The notes: generated by a model not told the origin, from the letters alone. DNA of 64,000 nucleotides from Caballeronia arationis (GCF_001544975.2 NZ_FCOG02000004.1:120628-184627); one strand, 5' to 3'. Positions 22,115 to 33,654 are shown, numbered from the stretch's first letter. Made by a program: numbers and translations.

Positions 22115-22672
22115 TCAATCTTGGTTCTGGGCGAGGAAATCGAGAACGAAGGTGCGCAGGTCCTTGTGCACCTTCGTGCCCGTCGGCAGGTTGCCAGCGG
22201 CGAGCGTCTTTTCGCCCTTGCCCGTCAGCACCAGATTCACCGGAAAGCCGAGTGCCGCGCCCGCCTGCAGATCGCGCAGCGAATCGCCGACCACCGGCGT
22301 GTGTTCAGGATCGATCTCGAAGCGGTCGATGATCTGCTGCAGCATGCCCGGCTTCGGCTTCCTGCAATCGCATTGATCCTCTGCGGTATGCGGGCAGAAA
22401 AACACGGCATCGATCCGTCCGCCCACCGCCGCCGCCGCGCGATTCATCTTCTGATGCATGGCGTTGAGCGCGGCCATGTCGAAGAGGCCGCGACCGATGC
22501 CCGACTGGTTCGACGCGATCGCGACGTGCCAGCCGGCCTGGTTCAGGCGCGCGATGGCGTCGAGGCTGCCGGGGATCGCGACCCATTCGTCGGGCGACTT
22601 GATGAATGCGTCGGAATCGACGTTGATTACGCCGTCGCGGTCGAGAATGACGAGCTTTCTGTTTGGATTCAT
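22115..22672 (-). CDS. gmhB: D-glycero-beta-D-manno-heptose-1,7-bisphosphate 7-phosphatase
   Basis: HAD-family phosphatase in ADP-heptose synthesis for the LPS inner core. The 185 residues show the nucleophile motif VILDRDGVIN, the SNQSGIGRG loop, the zinc-binding Cys/His cluster CPHTAEDQCDCRKPKPGM and the distal GDSLRDLQAG. It sits between glyS and plsC on the minus strand. Confidence 0.95.
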   Translation of the reverse strand: MNPNRKLVILDRDGVINVDSDAFIKSPDEWVAIPGSLDAIARLNQAGWHVAIASNQSGIGRGLFDMAALNAMHQKMNRAAAAVGGRIDAVFFCPHTAEDQCDCRKPKPGMLQQIIDRFEIDPEHTPVVGDSLRDLQAGAALGFPVNLVLTGKGEKTLAAGNLPTGTKVHKDLRTFVLDFLAQNQD

Positions 22673-22697
22673 GGAGAGGGCGCCTGAGCTCGCGCGC

Positions 22698-24797
22698 TCA
22701 CGCGGCGAGCTTCGAAATGTCCGCGACGCAATTCATCTGCTGATGCAGCGCGCCAAGGAGTGCCAGCCGGTTGCTTCGCAGCGCCGGGTCTTCCGCATTC
22801 ACCATCACGTCGTTGAAGAAGGTGTCGACGGCATCGCGCAGCGCGGCGAGCGCCGACAGCGCTTCCGTGTAGTTGCGCTCGGCGAGCTGGCTCTGCACAC
22901 GCGGCGCGACCTGTTCGAGCTGCGCGTAGAGCGCCTTTTCTGCCGCTTCGACGAGCAATTCGGGTTTCACGCTCGACGGCACAGCTTCCGTCGACTTCTT
23001 CAGGATGTTCGAGATGCGCTTGTTGGCGGCCGCGAGCGATGCCGCTTCCGGCAGCGCCGCGAACTCGCGCACGGCTTCGAGGCGCGCCACGATGTCGTCG
23101 AGACGCGTCGGGTTCAGGCTCAGCACGGCGTCGATTTCGCTCGCGTTGAAGCCGCGCTCGCGCAGTACGCCGCGCAGGCGGTCCATGAAAAATGCATAGA
23201 TCGCGTCCGTCGATTCGGCCACTTGCGGCATGTCGACGAAGTGCTTTTGCGCGACGCGCAGCAGGTCGAGCAGATCGATGGCGAGGCGCTTTTCGAGCAG
23301 GATGCGCAGCACGCCGAGCGCGTGGCGACGCAGCGCGAACGGATCTTTTTCACCCGTCGGTTGCAGTCCGATGCCCCAGATGCCGACGATCGTCTCCAGC
23401 TTGTCCGCGAGCGCGACCGCGCAGCCGACGCCCGTCGACGGCGTTTCGTCGCCGGAGAAGCGCGGCTGGTAATGCTCCGAGCACGCGCGCGCGACGTCTT
23501 CCGGCTCGCCGTCGTGACGCGCGTAGTAGGTGCCCATCGTGCCTTGCAGCTCGGGAAATTCGCCGACCATGTCCGTGAGCAGGTCCGCCTTCGCGAGCAG
23601 CGCGGCGCGCTTCGTCAGCGCGACGTCGATGCCGATCATCGGCGCGATCTCACCCGCGAGCGCTTCGAGGCGCTTCACGCGTTCGAGCTGCGAGCCGAGC
23701 TTGTTGTGATAGACGACGTTGGCGAGCAGCGGCACGCGGTCCGCGAGGCGCTTCTTCTTGTCCTGCTCGAAGAAGAATTTCGCGTCGGCGAGACGCGGGC
23801 GCACGACGCGCTCGTTGCCTTCGACGATGTCGCCGGGCGTCTTCGTGTCGATGTTCGACACGATCAGGAAGCGCGAACGCAGGCGGCCGTTGGCGTCGGT
23901 CAGCGCGAAATACTTCTGGTTCGTCTGCATCGTGAGGATCAGGCATTCCTGCGGCACCTGCAGGAACTCCTCACCGAAATGGCACTGATACACGACCGGC
24001 CATTCGACCAGCGCGTTCACTTCGTCGAGCAGCGCCTCGGGCATCACGACGCGATCCTCGCCCGCGAATGCCTGCAGTTGCGTGCGGATCGATTCCTTGC
24101 GGTCCTCGAAACTCGCGACCACGTGCGCTTTCGACAGCAGCGTTTCCGCGTAGCTGTCGGCGTTCGGGATCTGCACGAAGCCGTGCGACATGAAGCGATG
24201 GCCGATGGTCGTATCGCCGGAATCGATGCCGAGCGCCGAGACCGGCACGACCTCGCGGCCATGCAGCGCGACGAGCCGCTGCACCGGACGCACGAACTGC
24301 ACGTTGGTGCCGTCCGGGCGCTGGTAGGTCATGACCTTCGGAATCGGCAGCCTGGCGAGCGTTTCGTCGAGCGCGGCTTGCAGGCCGTCGGCGAGCGCGG
24401 CGCCCGGCGCCGCGTAGCGCAGGAAGAACGCTTCGGCCTTGCCGTCCTGCGCACGTTCGAGTTCGGCGAGCGGGAAGTCGGGGAAGCCGAGCGCGGCGAG
24501 TTTCTTCGCGAGGGGCGCGGTGGGCTGGCCATCCTTGTCGAGCGCGACGGACACCGGCAGCACTTTTTCGCGCACCTGCTTTTCGGGCGCAACCGCGCGC
24601 ACGTTCTTCACCAGCACGGCGAGGCGACGCGGCGTTGCGTATTTTTCGAAGTTCGGCTCGCCGTCGATCAGGTCGCGGGCCGCGAGACGTTGCACGATGC
24701 CTTCGGCGAACGCGGTGCCAAGACGCGCGAGCGCCTTCGGCGGCAGTTCTTCGGTGAGCAGCTCGACGAGCAGCGTTGCTTGATTGGATTGCGTCAT
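22698..24797 (-). CDS. glyS: Glycine-tRNA ligase beta subunit
   Basis: Beta chain of the bacterial alpha2beta2 glycyl-tRNA synthetase, contributing tRNA binding. From ATG 24797 ([23 protein letters not shown]) it is 699 residues, the normal size. The open frame runs far upstream into glyQ, but that part is an out-of-frame reading of glyQ. Typical stretches include [20 protein letters not shown]-like [12 protein letters not shown] and the HD-type core. It begins 17 bp after glyQ. Confidence 0.97.
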   Translation of the reverse strand: MTQSNQATLLVELLTEELPPKALARLGTAFAEGIVQRLAARDLIDGEPNFEKYATPRRLAVLVKNVRAVAPEKQVREKVLPVSVALDKDGQPTAPLAKKLAALGFPDFPLAELERAQDGKAEAFFLRYAAPGAALADGLQAALDETLARLPIPKVMTYQRPDGTNVQFVRPVQRLVALHGREVVPVSALGIDSGDTTIGHRFMSHGFVQIPNADSYAETLLSKAHVVASFEDRKESIRTQLQAFAGEDRVVMPEALLDEVNALVEWPVVYQCHFGEEFLQVPQECLILTMQTNQKYFALTDANGRLRSRFLIVSNIDTKTPGDIVEGNERVVRPRLADAKFFFEQDKKKRLADRVPLLANVVYHNKLGSQLERVKRLEALAGEIAPMIGIDVALTKRAALLAKADLLTDMVGEFPELQGTMGTYYARHDGEPEDVARACSEHYQPRFSGDETPSTGVGCAVALADKLETIVGIWGIGLQPTGEKDPFALRRHALGVLRILLEKRLAIDLLDLLRVAQKHFVDMPQVAESTDAIYAFFMDRLRGVLRERGFNASEIDAVLSLNPTRLDDIVARLEAVREFAALPEAASLAAANKRISNILKKSTEAVPSSVKPELLVEAAEKALYAQLEQVAPRVQSQLAERNYTEALSALAALRDAVDTFFNDVMVNAEDPALRSNRLALLGALHQQMNCVADISKLAA

Positions 24798-24814
24798 TGT
24801 TCTTTCGTGTCTCG

Positions 24815-25822
24815 TCAAACCTGGTCGATGTTGCGTTCGACCTTCAGCGGCGGCGCCCAGGCGGGCATGGCGGCGTCGTGTTCGTCGGTGGTGAGGCCGG
24901 CCGCCGGATGCACCGGATTGCCGAGCATCGGGAAGCCGAGCGCTTCGCGCGAGTCGTAGTACGCCTGCGCGACGAGGCGCGACAGCGCGCGAATCCGGCC
25001 GATATACGCCGCACGTTCCGTGACCGAGATCGCGCCGCGCGCGTCGAGCAGGTTGAACGTGTGACCGGCTTTCAGCACGAGTTCGTAGGCGGGCAGCGCG
25101 AGCTTCGCGTCGATCATCTTCTTCGCTTCGGCCTCGTAGCTGTTGAAGAACGTGAACAGCAGGTCGACGTTGGCATGCTCGAAGTTGTAGGTCGATTGCT
25201 CGACTTCGTTCTGGTGATAGACGTCGCCATAGGTGAGGCGCCGCGTTTCGCGGCCGTTCGGGCCGTCTTCTTCCCATTCGGTCCAGACGAGGTCGTAGAC
25301 GTTCTCGACCTTCTGCAGATACATCGCGAGACGTTCCAGCCCGTAGGTGATCTCGCCGAGAACCGGCTTGCAGTCGATGCCGCCCACTTGCTGGAAATAG
25401 GTGAACTGCGTCACTTCCATGCCGTTCAGCCACACTTCCCAGCCGAGTCCCCACGCGCCGAGCGTCGGGTTCTCCCAGTCGTCCTCGACGAAGCGCACGT
25501 CGTTCTGCTTCAGGTCGAAGCCGAGCGCTTCGAGCGAGCCGAGATACAGATCGAGGATGTTTTCCGGCGCGGGCTTCAGCACGACCTGATACTGATAGTA
25601 GTGCTGCAGGCGGTTCGGGTTGTCGCCGTAACGGCCGTCCTTCGGGCGGCGCGAGGGCTGCACGTAGGCGGCGCGCCACGGTTCCGGTCCGATCGCTCGC
25701 AGGAACGTGTGAACGTGCGAGGTGCCCGCGCCGACTTCCATGTCGATCGGCTGGAGAAGCGCGCAACCCTTGTTGTCCCAATAGGATTGCAGCGTCAGGA
25801 TGATTTGCTGAAAAGTGAGCAT
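24815..25822 (-). CDS. glyQ: Glycine-tRNA ligase alpha subunit
   Basis: Catalytic chain of glycyl-tRNA synthetase. The 335-residue form from ATG 25822 opens with [34 protein letters not shown], the conserved start of GlyQ, and contains [30 protein letters not shown] and the [11 protein letters not shown] core. It forms an operon with glyS. Confidence 0.97.
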   Translation of the reverse strand: MLTFQQIILTLQSYWDNKGCALLQPIDMEVGAGTSHVHTFLRAIGPEPWRAAYVQPSRRPKDGRYGDNPNRLQHYYQYQVVLKPAPENILDLYLGSLEALGFDLKQNDVRFVEDDWENPTLGAWGLGWEVWLNGMEVTQFTYFQQVGGIDCKPVLGEITYGLERLAMYLQKVENVYDLVWTEWEEDGPNGRETRRLTYGDVYHQNEVEQSTYNFEHANVDLLFTFFNSYEAEAKKMIDAKLALPAYELVLKAGHTFNLLDARGAISVTERAAYIGRIRALSRLVAQAYYDSREALGFPMLGNPVHPAAGLTTDEHDAAMPAWAPPLKVERNIDQV

Positions 25823-25977
25823 GATTGCCTTTGAGGCGGACCGGCTCCAGAGCGCGTCGCGAGAGCGGACGCCGGGGCCGGCCAAAGTGCTAAAACGTTG
25901 AATTTTAGCTGAATGAAGGGCGCGTGCGACTTTCGGCGGGTTTGCGCCGTCTTCCGTCGACCTTTACGCCGACTGTT

Positions 25978-27645
25978 TCACTTCCCGCGCGCGTCCTTGC
26001 GCGACGGCGCAAATGCGAATGCGAACGCGAGCAGCAGCAGCGACATGGCGATGACGGTCAGATTGCCGCTCGTCACATACGGCGTGCGGCCGGACGTGCC
26101 CTGGACGGTGGCTTCGAGCGTGCCGGTCGTATAGGTCGGCAATTTCGAGACGACGTCGCCGTTCGCCGCGATCACCGCGGTCATCCCGGTATTGGTCGCG
26201 CGCAGCATCGGGCGTCCGGTTTCGATGGAGCGCATCCGGGCGATCTGCAAGTGCTGGTCGAGTGCGATGGTATCGCCGAACCAGGCGAGATTCGTCGAGT
26301 TCACGAGAATGCCGGCCGGCGCGACCTGCTCGCGCAGCGTCTTCGCGATCTCTTCACCGAAGATGTCCTCGTAACAGATGTCGACGGCGATCGGCTGGTT
26401 GTGCACGAAGAACGCCTTTTGCACCGACGGCCCGCGCGCGAGATCGCCGAGCGGAATGCCCATCAGGTTCACGAACCAGTGAAAACCGAGCGGCACGAAT
26501 TCGCCGAAGGGGACGAGGTGATGCTTGTCGTAACGAGACACATCGAACGAGCCGGGCGTGATGCCGAACAGACTGTTGGTGAAATCCTTCGCGCGGCCTT
26601 CGGGTGTGATCGTCACGCCGATGGCGCCGAACAGGATCGACGACTTCGTCGTGTCCGCGAACTGGCGCAGCGCGAGCGCGAGGTCCTCCGGCACCTGCAC
26701 GGCGAGCACCGGCAGCGCGGTTTCGGGCGTGACGATCAGATCGGCGGGCTTCTCGGTGATCATCCGCCGATAAAGCGCGAGCGATGCATTCACGCCTTCC
26801 TGCTCGAACTTCATCTCCTGCTTCACGTTGCCTTGCAGGAGACGCACCGTGAGCGGCGAGTTGGCGGGCGTCGTCCACTGGACGAGCGAGAGCAGCATCC
26901 CCGCGACGACGAGCGCCACCGCGACAACGCCCGGCGCGAAGCGCGCGGCCGGGCTCGCGGTCCCGACACGGCGTCGCGTATTGTAAAAAGCCTGCACGGC
27001 GAGCGCGGCCACCAGCGCGAGCACCCAGCCGACGCCGTACACGCCCGCAATGGCGCCATATCCGGCGAGCGGTCCATCGACTTGCGCATAGCCGCTCGAC
27101 AGCCACGGAAAGCCGGTGAACACGAGCCCGCGCAGCCATTCTCCAAGCGCCCACGCGCTCGCGAACGCAAACGCGCCGTGCCATGTCGGGACAAAACGCG
27201 GCTCGGCGGCGTCGTTTTCACGGTCGTCGAATTGCGCGCGTCCGGCAACCAGCGACCACACGACCGAAGCCGCCGCCGGATAGATCGCTAGATAGAGCGA
27301 AAAGAGCGCCACGGCCGCGGCCGCGAGCGGCGCGGCCATACCGCCGTAGAAATGCATGCTGACGTACAGCCACCACACGCCCGTCACGAAATTGCCGAAG
27401 CCGAACGCCCAGCCAGTGAGCGCGGCACTTTTCCAGCTGCTCGTGCGCGAGAGCCATGCAAAGAACAGCGCGAAGATGACGAGTTCGATCCAGCCGCCAT
27501 GCGGCGTCGGCGCGAAGGAAAACGTATTCGCCGCGCCGAGCACCGCCGCGACGAGGTAATGCCAGAACGGAAGCGCTGCTACTTCGCTGGATTCGGAAGA
27601 CGGACTGCGCCGGCGGCGCATGATGCGAAATGATGAATCGGCCAT
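25978..27645 (-). CDS. lnt: Apolipoprotein N-acyltransferase
   Basis: Inner-membrane enzyme that adds the third acyl chain to lipoproteins. The 555-residue protein has several N-terminal membrane segments and a C-terminal nitrilase domain with the Glu-Lys-Cys triad visible in VTPETALPV, YDKHHLVPFGEFVP and DICYEDIFGEE. A final membrane segment closes the protein. It follows corC on the minus strand, the usual order corC-lnt. Confidence 0.96.
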   Translation of the reverse strand: MADSSFRIMRRRRSPSSESSEVAALPFWHYLVAAVLGAANTFSFAPTPHGGWIELVIFALFFAWLSRTSSWKSAALTGWAFGFGNFVTGVWWLYVSMHFYGGMAAPLAAAAVALFSLYLAIYPAAASVVWSLVAGRAQFDDRENDAAEPRFVPTWHGAFAFASAWALGEWLRGLVFTGFPWLSSGYAQVDGPLAGYGAIAGVYGVGWVLALVAALAVQAFYNTRRRVGTASPAARFAPGVVAVALVVAGMLLSLVQWTTPANSPLTVRLLQGNVKQEMKFEQEGVNASLALYRRMITEKPADLIVTPETALPVLAVQVPEDLALALRQFADTTKSSILFGAIGVTITPEGRAKDFTNSLFGITPGSFDVSRYDKHHLVPFGEFVPLGFHWFVNLMGIPLGDLARGPSVQKAFFVHNQPIAVDICYEDIFGEEIAKTLREQVAPAGILVNSTNLAWFGDTIALDQHLQIARMRSIETGRPMLRATNTGMTAVIAANGDVVSKLPTYTTGTLEATVQGTSGRTPYVTSGNLTVIAMSLLLLAFAFAFAPSRKDARGK

Positions 27646-27757
27646 TGATTACACGGTCGTGGTCGGCTGAAAAGGGGATGCGGCGCGAAGGATGGTGCGC
27701 CGCTGGCGGGACGGCCCGCGTCAATTCACCGCAGGGCCGCCGCGAAGCCGCGGTTAC

Positions 27758-28660
27758 TCAGCCGCGGTCGTCTTCTTCGCCTTCGTGCGAGTGGCGATCG
27801 TGGCTCATGTGCGGCACGCGCCGCACGAGCAGCACGTGGATCTGCCGCGCGTCGCCGCGCAGGATTTCGAACGCGAAGTCGTCGATGCGCACTTTCTCGC
27901 CGCGATGCGGCACGCGCCCGAAGCGATGCGTGACGAGCCCGCCGATGGTATCGACTTCATCGTCGGAGAAGTCGGTGCCGAATTCCTCGTTGAACTGCTC
28001 GATGCCGGTGAGCGCACGCACACGATACTTCCCGTCCGGCGACGAAATGATGTTGCCGGCTTCTTCGTCGAAGTCGTATTCGTCTTCGATGTCGCCGACG
28101 ATCTGCTCCAGCACGTCTTCGATGGTGATGAGGCCCGCGACGCCGCCGTATTCGTCGACGACGATCGCGATGTGATTGCGGTTCACGCGGAAATCGTGCA
28201 GCAGCACGTTCAGGCGCTTCGACTCCGGGATGAACACGGCGGGGCGCAGCATGCCGCGCACGTCGAATTCCTCTTCGGCGTAGTAGCGCAGCAGATCCTT
28301 CGCGAGCAGCACGCCGATGATGTTGTCGCGGTTGCCCTCGAACACCGGATAGCGCGAGTGCGCCTTTTCGAGCACGAAGGGGATGAATTCGGCGGGGGTT
28401 TCGGCGATGTTGATCGCGTCCATCTGGGCGCGCGGCACCATGATGTCGCGGGCGCAGAGGTCGGAGACCTGGAAGACGCCTTCGATCATCGAAAGCGAAT
28501 CGGCGTCGAGCAGATTGCGTTCGTGGGCGTCCTGCAGCACTTCGAGCAGTTCGTCGCGCGACTCGGGTTCGTGCGAGATGAAATCAGTCAGACGCTCGAG
28601 AAGGGAGCGTTTTTCCTGCGGTTTGTCGGTGTGTCGTCGACTGGGATAAGCGTCGTTCAT
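27758..28660 (-). CDS. corC: CorC/HlyC family CBS-domain protein
   Basis: Cytosolic protein linked to magnesium and cobalt efflux or membrane support, named from Salmonella CorC. The 300 residues hold a CBS pair (about 70-190, with DIMVPRAQMDAIN and IAIVVDEYGGVAGLITIEDVLEQIVGDIEDEYD) and a C-terminal CorC/HlyC domain (VDTIGGLVTHRFGRVPHRGE). The gene is followed by lnt and preceded by a gamma-glutamylcyclotransferase gene. The biochemical role is not settled for the family. Confidence 0.93.
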   Translation of the reverse strand: MNDAYPSRRHTDKPQEKRSLLERLTDFISHEPESRDELLEVLQDAHERNLLDADSLSMIEGVFQVSDLCARDIMVPRAQMDAINIAETPAEFIPFVLEKAHSRYPVFEGNRDNIIGVLLAKDLLRYYAEEEFDVRGMLRPAVFIPESKRLNVLLHDFRVNRNHIAIVVDEYGGVAGLITIEDVLEQIVGDIEDEYDFDEEAGNIISSPDGKYRVRALTGIEQFNEEFGTDFSDDEVDTIGGLVTHRFGRVPHRGEKVRIDDFAFEILRGDARQIHVLLVRRVPHMSHDRHSHEGEEDDRG

Positions 28661-28861
28661 AGCGGGGCGCCCGCAAGCTTCGGGGCGCGAATTGGCGGAA
28701 AGTTAAGCATACACGATGGAAAAAGCGCGGCTGCACGGCCCGGCGCACGGATTTGCAACCATGCTAACTGATAAATGTGCGGGAAGTATGTCGAGAAAAA
28801 CACGTTGTCCGAACGGACGAGCGTGCTCTTTTCAGGTCATAGGAATCGCGTCGGAAAGGTT

Positions 28862-29548
28862 TCATTCCTGCGACTTGCAGCGCCTGAGGAGCGCTTCGAG
28901 CGCGCGGTCCGGCATGCCGCTTTCGCGCAGCGCCTCGACGGTGCGGCTCACGTAGTCGAAAGTCGTGCCATAGCGGCCGCTCGCGCAGCCGAGCACGGTC
29001 CGCACGACGGGATCGGCGAGCTTGCCGGTGTAGGACGTCGCGTCGCGCCGCATCACAAAGGCGAGCGCCGCGACGCGCCGGCCGTCCGCGAGCGTGCACG
29101 GCAGCCACGCGGGACGATAGGATGCCATCGCCATTTCGCGGCGCCAGAGCACTTCGAGGTGTTCCTGCGCGCCTTCCCCGTCGAGACGGAACGCGATGCC
29201 GGTGCACGAGCCGCCGCGATCGAGCGCGAGAACGAGACCGGGCTGCTCGGGCGTGCCGCGATTCACGCGCGACCACAGATAGAGCCCGCGGTGATAGCCG
29301 TGCACCTTGCTGCGCACGGCTTCGACGGTCGGCAGACCCGGGTTCCAGATCAGCGATCCATAGCCGAAGAGCCACAAATCCGACTTCCGGTCCCAGTGCC
29401 TGAGCGCATGCTCGCGCGACACCGCCAGTTCTTCGTCAGTGAGAAGCGGCGAGTCAACGAGCTTCGGCGGGTACTCCGCGCACCCGGGCGCCGGCACGGA
29501 CGCCGGTGAAGGCACAAGCGATTCAAGTTCGGGCGTCTCGTCTTTCAC
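28862..29548 (-). CDS. chaC: Gamma-glutamylcyclotransferase, ChaC type
   Basis: Probably cleaves glutathione to 5-oxoproline and Cys-Gly. The fold is marked by WLFGYGSLIWNPG, the YHRGLYLWS motif and the catalytic region ALDRGGSCTGIAFRL with a conserved Glu near LEVLWRRE. The open frame goes back to 29677 but would then overlap ybeY by over 110 bp; GTG 29548 (228 residues) begins just past the ybeY stop at 29565 with 17 bp to spare. The exact start is uncertain because no clear ribosome site is seen. Confidence 0.85.
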   Translation of the reverse strand: MKDETPELESLVPSPASVPAPGCAEYPPKLVDSPLLTDEELAVSREHALRHWDRKSDLWLFGYGSLIWNPGLPTVEAVRSKVHGYHRGLYLWSRVNRGTPEQPGLVLALDRGGSCTGIAFRLDGEGAQEHLEVLWRREMAMASYRPAWLPCTLADGRRVAALAFVMRRDATSYTGKLADPVVRTVLGCASGRYGTTFDYVSRTVEALRESGMPDRALEALLRRCKSQE

Positions 29549-29564
29549 GGCGGGTCGGGCGTCG

Positions 29565-30035
29565 TTAGGGAATCGGAACGTAGGGATCGGAAAAGCCGAG
29601 CGCGCGCATGATGTCGGTCTCGATCGATTCCATTTCGGTGGCTTCGGTCTCGTCCTCGTGATCGTAGCCCTGAGCATGCAGCGTTCCGTGCACGATCAGA
29701 TGCGCGTAGTGCGCGGCGAGCGGCTTGCCCTGCTCGGCGGCTTCCTTCTCGACGACGGGACAGCACAGGATCAGGTCGCCCGCGACCGGATCGTCTTCCG
29801 ATTCGGCGTAGGCAAAGGTGAGCACATTGGTCGCGTAATCCTTCTGCCGATATGTGCGGTTGAGCGTGCGGCCTTCGTCTTCCTCGACGAATCGGATGGT
29901 CAGCTCGGCGTCCGCGAAGAGCGACGCCTTGATCCAGCGCACGACCGTCGCGCGCGGCAGCACGGCCTTGTGCGACGGATACGCCTTCGCGGCGGGGAAC
30001 TGCATCGTCAGCGCGAGTTTGTGCGGGCGTGTCAT
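29565..30035 (-). CDS. ybeY: Endoribonuclease YbeY (rRNA maturation)
   Basis: Zinc endoribonuclease acting in 16S rRNA 3' end maturation and ribosome quality control. The 156-residue protein has the H3 zinc motif [12 protein letters not shown] near residue 118 and the conserved [11 protein letters not shown]. It is downstream of phoH, as in most proteobacteria. Confidence 0.95.
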   Translation of the reverse strand: MTRPHKLALTMQFPAAKAYPSHKAVLPRATVVRWIKASLFADAELTIRFVEEDEGRTLNRTYRQKDYATNVLTFAYAESEDDPVAGDLILCCPVVEKEAAEQGKPLAAHYAHLIVHGTLHAQGYDHEDETEATEMESIETDIMRALGFSDPYVPIP

Positions 30036-30057
30036 GGACGAATGGTCGAACGGCGCG

Positions 30058-31215
30058 TCATTCCGAGCGTTGCGCCGACTTGGCCGCCTCGGCGAGGGCC
30101 GCGTCCTTCTGCGTCTGCGCGTCGTAAGCCTCGACGATGCGCGCGACCAGCGGATGCCGCACCACGTCGGCCGAAGTGAAATGCGTGAGCGCGATGCCGC
30201 GCACTTCGGTCAGCACGTGCTGAGCCTCGACGAGCCCGCTCTTGTGGCCGCGCGGCAGGTCGACCTGCGTCGTGTCGCCGGTGACGACCGCCTTCGAGCC
30301 GAAGCCGATCCGCGTGAGGAACATCTTCATCTGCTCGGGCGTGGTGTTCTGCGCCTCGTCGAGGATGATGAACGCGTGATTCAGCGTGCGGCCGCGCATG
30401 TACGCGAGCGGCGCGATCTCGATCATCTGGCGCTCGAACATTTTCGCGGTCTTGTCGAAGCCGAGCAGATCGTAGAGCGCGTCATATAGCGGGCGTAGAT
30501 ACGGGTCGACTTTCTGCGCGAGATCGCCCGGCAGGAAGCCGAGCCGCTCGCCCGCTTCCACGGCGGGACGCGTCAGCACGATGCGCTTCACCTGATCGCG
30601 CTCGAGCGCATCGACTGCGCACGCCACCGCGAGATAGGTCTTGCCCGTGCCCGCCGGTCCAATGCCGAAGGTCAGGTCGTGCGCCACGATCTGGCGCAGA
30701 TATTCGCGCTGCGCGGGCGTACGGCCGCGCAGGTCGGCGCGCCGCGTATAGAGCTTCGGACCAGGGTCTTCGGTTTCGTCGAGATCGATCGTCGCGCTCG
30801 GTTCGTCGAACGGATGATCCGGGTCGCCGCGAAAACGCGGATCGACCGGCTGATCGTTCTGACCATTGCCATTCCCGTTGCCGTTGTTCGGCCCGCGCGT
30901 GCGCCGCTGCGCATGGCGCGCCTCGACGAGCGCGAGCTGGATGTCGTCGACGGAAATCGGGTCGCGCGCACGGTTGTAGAAGTTTTCGAGCGCCGCGAGC
31001 GCCACTTTCGCGCCGCGTCCGCGAATCGAAATCTTGTGGCCGCGCCGTGAAAGCGTCACGTCGAGCGCCTGCTCGATCTGCCGCAGGTTTTCGTCGAGCG
31101 GGCCGCAGAGGTTGGCGAGCCGCGCGTTGTCGTCGCGCGGTGCGGTGAATTCCATATGCTGCTGAGGAGCGGTCTTCAAGGCGAAAGTGGGTGTCCGGTC
31201 TGGGATGCTACTCAA
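30058..31215 (-). CDS. ybeZ: PhoH-like ATPase (YbeZ)
   Basis: P-loop ATPase that partners YbeY, probably in RNA metabolism. Walker A is [16 protein letters not shown] and Walker B is [12 protein letters not shown]; the N-terminal region with [12 protein letters not shown] resembles a KH-type fold. The longest frame (385 residues) uses TTG 31215 and overlaps the miaB stop by four bases, which suggests translational coupling. ATG 31155 (365 residues, MEFTAPRDD) is a good alternative. A low-complexity GNGNGNGQ insert is present around residue 125. Confidence 0.93.
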   Translation of the reverse strand: MSSIPDRTPTFALKTAPQQHMEFTAPRDDNARLANLCGPLDENLRQIEQALDVTLSRRGHKISIRGRGAKVALAALENFYNRARDPISVDDIQLALVEARHAQRRTRGPNNGNGNGNGQNDQPVDPRFRGDPDHPFDEPSATIDLDETEDPGPKLYTRRADLRGRTPAQREYLRQIVAHDLTFGIGPAGTGKTYLAVACAVDALERDQVKRIVLTRPAVEAGERLGFLPGDLAQKVDPYLRPLYDALYDLLGFDKTAKMFERQMIEIAPLAYMRGRTLNHAFIILDEAQNTTPEQMKMFLTRIGFGSKAVVTGDTTQVDLPRGHKSGLVEAQHVLTEVRGIALTHFTSADVVRHPLVARIVEAYDAQTQKDAALAEAAKSAQRSE

Positions 31216-32573
31216 TGTGTGGTCGCCGGCGCCATGATCAAGGCGCCGCGCAGCGAGTGCGGATACGCGTGATTGATCTCGACGTCGATCATCTGGCCGA
31301 TCAGCCGCGTGTGCGATGCGACCGGCGCCGGGAAATTCACCACCCGGTTGTTCTGCGTGCGGCCGGCGAGTTCGGTCGGGTCCTTGCGCGACGGGCCTTC
31401 AACCAGAATACGCTGCACCGAGCCGAGCATCGAATTGCTGATCTTCGTGACGTTCGCCTCGATGGTCGCCTGCAAATGTTGCAGGCGTTTGAGCTTCACT
31501 TCGCGCGGCGTGTCGTCGTGCAGGTTCGCGGCCGGCGTGCCGGGGCGCGGGCTGTAAATGAACGAGAAGCTCGTGTCGTAGCTCATCTCGTCGACGAGCG
31601 CCATCATCTTCGCGAAATCTTCCTCGGTTTCGCCCGGAAATCCGACGATCATGTCCGTCGATAGCGACAGATCGGGACGAATCGCGCGCAGCTTGCGGAT
31701 CACCGACTTGTATTCGAGCACCGTGTAGCCGCGCTTCATCGCCATCAGGATGCGGTCGGAGCCGTGCTGAACCGGCAGATGCAGATGCGAGACGAGCTTC
31801 GGCACCTTTGCGTAGGTGTCGATCAGGCGCTGCGTGAATTCCTTCGGATGGGACGTGGTGTAGCGAATCCGCTCGATGCCCGGCACCTCGGCGACATATT
31901 CGATCAGCGTGGCGAAGTCCGCAATGTCCTGCGAGCCGAGCGTGAGCGGCCCGCGATACGCGTTCACGTTCTGGCCGAGCAGCGTGACTTCGCGCACGCC
32001 CTGGTCGGCGAGACCGGCGATTTCGGTGAGCACATCATCCAGCGGGCGCGACACTTCCTCGCCGCGCGTGTACGGCACGACGCAATAGCTGCAGTACTTG
32101 CTGCAGCCTTCCATGATCGAGACGAACGCGCTCGGGCCTTCGGCGCGCGCAGGCGGCAAATGGTCGAACTTTTCGATTTCAGGGAAGGAAATATCGACCT
32201 GAGCGCGGCCCGTCGAGCGGCGCTTGTCGATCATCTCAGGCAGGCGATGCAGCGTCTGCGGGCCGAACACGAGATCGACGTAAGGCGCGCGCGAAACGAT
32301 CGCCGCGCCTTCCTGGCTCGCAACGCAGCCGCCGACGCCGATCAGCAGGTTCGGGTTCGCTTCCTTCAGTTCGCGCACGCGGCCCAGATCGGAGAAGACT
32401 TTTTCCTGCGCCTTTTCGCGCACCGAGCAGGTATTGAACAGGATGACGTCCGCATCTTCGGGCGTGTCCGTCTTGACGAGGCCTTCCGCTGCGCCAAGGA
32501 CGTCGACCATCTTGTCGGAGTCGTACTCGTTCATCTGGCAGCCAAAGGTCTTTACATAAACTTTCTTGGTCAT
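31212..32573 (-). CDS. miaB: tRNA-2-methylthio-N6-dimethylallyladenosine synthase
   Basis: Radical-SAM methylthiotransferase modifying A37 of tRNAs that read UNN codons. The 453 residues contain an N-terminal UPF0004 domain with three cluster cysteines ([32 protein letters not shown]), the radical-[20 protein letters not shown] and a C-terminal TRAM domain. First gene of the miaB-ybeZ-ybeY chain. Confidence 0.97.
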   Translation of the reverse strand: MTKKVYVKTFGCQMNEYDSDKMVDVLGAAEGLVKTDTPEDADVILFNTCSVREKAQEKVFSDLGRVRELKEANPNLLIGVGGCVASQEGAAIVSRAPYVDLVFGPQTLHRLPEMIDKRRSTGRAQVDISFPEIEKFDHLPPARAEGPSAFVSIMEGCSKYCSYCVVPYTRGEEVSRPLDDVLTEIAGLADQGVREVTLLGQNVNAYRGPLTLGSQDIADFATLIEYVAEVPGIERIRYTTSHPKEFTQRLIDTYAKVPKLVSHLHLPVQHGSDRILMAMKRGYTVLEYKSVIRKLRAIRPDLSLSTDMIVGFPGETEEDFAKMMALVDEMSYDTSFSFIYSPRPGTPAANLHDDTPREVKLKRLQHLQATIEANVTKISNSMLGSVQRILVEGPSRKDPTELAGRTQNNRVVNFPAPVASHTRLIGQMIDVEINHAYPHSLRGALIMAPATTH

Positions 32574-32661
32574 GAATTTCGCCGGTCGCAGTGGTTAACC
32601 TGGGGGCGCGGTATCGAGAGGTTGAAAAAATGGGCGTTTTTGCCGTTCTTGTTGTTCTAAT

Positions 32662-33654
32662 TTAGCCCGATATTATAGCCCTCGCCGATTCCTTACGTTT
32701 CGGCCGGCCTTGCGCGTCAGGCGGGTAGGCGAGGTCGCCAAGCAGTTCGGCGGTCGCCGTCGCAAAACGCTCGACGAGAAAATCCAGCAGCACGCGCACG
32801 CGTGGCGCCATGTAGCGGTTCGCGTGGAACAGCGCGTGAACCGCCGCCTCGTGCGTGCACCAGTCGGGCAGCAGCATTTTCAGCGTGCCGGCGCGCACGT
32901 CGGCGGCGATATCCCAGATCGATTTGTGGGCGATACCGTGGCCCGCTAGCGCCCACGCGCGCGTGAGCGCCCCGTCGTTCGATTCCCACGATGCTTCGAA
33001 CGGCATCGTGAAACTCGCGCGCTCGTCGCCGCGCACGAAGTCCAATTCGGCGAGCGGCCCCGCCGACGTCACCAGCACCGCGAAGTCATGGCCTTCAAGA
33101 TCGGCGGGCGTCGCGGGCGTACCCCGGCGTGCCAGATAGTCGGGCGATGCGCACAGCACGCGCCGGTTCGGTGCCAGTTGGCGCGCGGCGAGACCGCTGT
33201 CCGGCGGCGCGCCGAAGCGAATAGCGAGATCGATTTCCTCCTGCAACAGGTTCGACACCGAATCCGACAGCGTCAGCGCGAACCGGACTTCGGGATAGCG
33301 CGCGTTGAATTCGTCGAGCCAGCCGCGCAGCAGATAGCGACCGAAATCCGACGTCGCGGAAATGCGCACCTTGCCGCGCACGAGATTCTGGCCGGCCTGC
33401 AGCGCGGCCTCGGCGTCGTCGATGGCCTGCAGCGCAATGCGGCAGTGCTGCAGATAGAGGCGCCCTTCATCGGTGACGCGTAACTGGCGCGTCGTGCGCT
33501 CGAAAAGCCTGGCATGCAGCGATTTTTCGAGCTTGAGCAGACGCGCACTCGCGGCCGCAGGCGACAGGCCGAGCTTGCGTCCCGCCGCCGACAGGCTGCC
33601 GAGCGCCGCTGCTTCCACGAAAAGGCGCATGTCGCCGAGCCGGTCCATCGCCAT
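32662..33654 (-). CDS. LysR-family transcriptional regulator
   Basis: A 330-residue LysR regulator: N-terminal winged helix (about 1-65, LGSLSAAGRKLGLSPAAASARLLKLEKSLHARLFERTTRQLRVT) and a substrate-binding domain. It is divergent from a VOC-family gene and an MFS transporter gene across a 137-bp region holding a 19-bp LTTR-type dyad, so those genes are its likely targets. The effector is unknown. A second ATG two codons later is possible. Confidence 0.9.
   Translation of the reverse strand: MAMDRLGDMRLFVEAAALGSLSAAGRKLGLSPAAASARLLKLEKSLHARLFERTTRQLRVTDEGRLYLQHCRIALQAIDDAEAALQAGQNLVRGKVRISATSDFGRYLLRGWLDEFNARYPEVRFALTLSDSVSNLLQEEIDLAIRFGAPPDSGLAARQLAPNRRVLCASPDYLARRGTPATPADLEGHDFAVLVTSAGPLAELDFVRGDERASFTMPFEASWESNDGALTRAWALAGHGIAHKSIWDIAADVRAGTLKMLLPDWCTHEAAVHALFHANRYMAPRVRVLLDFLVERFATATAELLGDLAYPPDAQGRPKRKESARAIISG

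Noticed and set aside
22698..25781. 1027-codon frame suggesting a GlyS protein with a long N-terminal extension
   Set aside because: The extra 328 codons read glyQ in another frame; GlyS begins at 24797.
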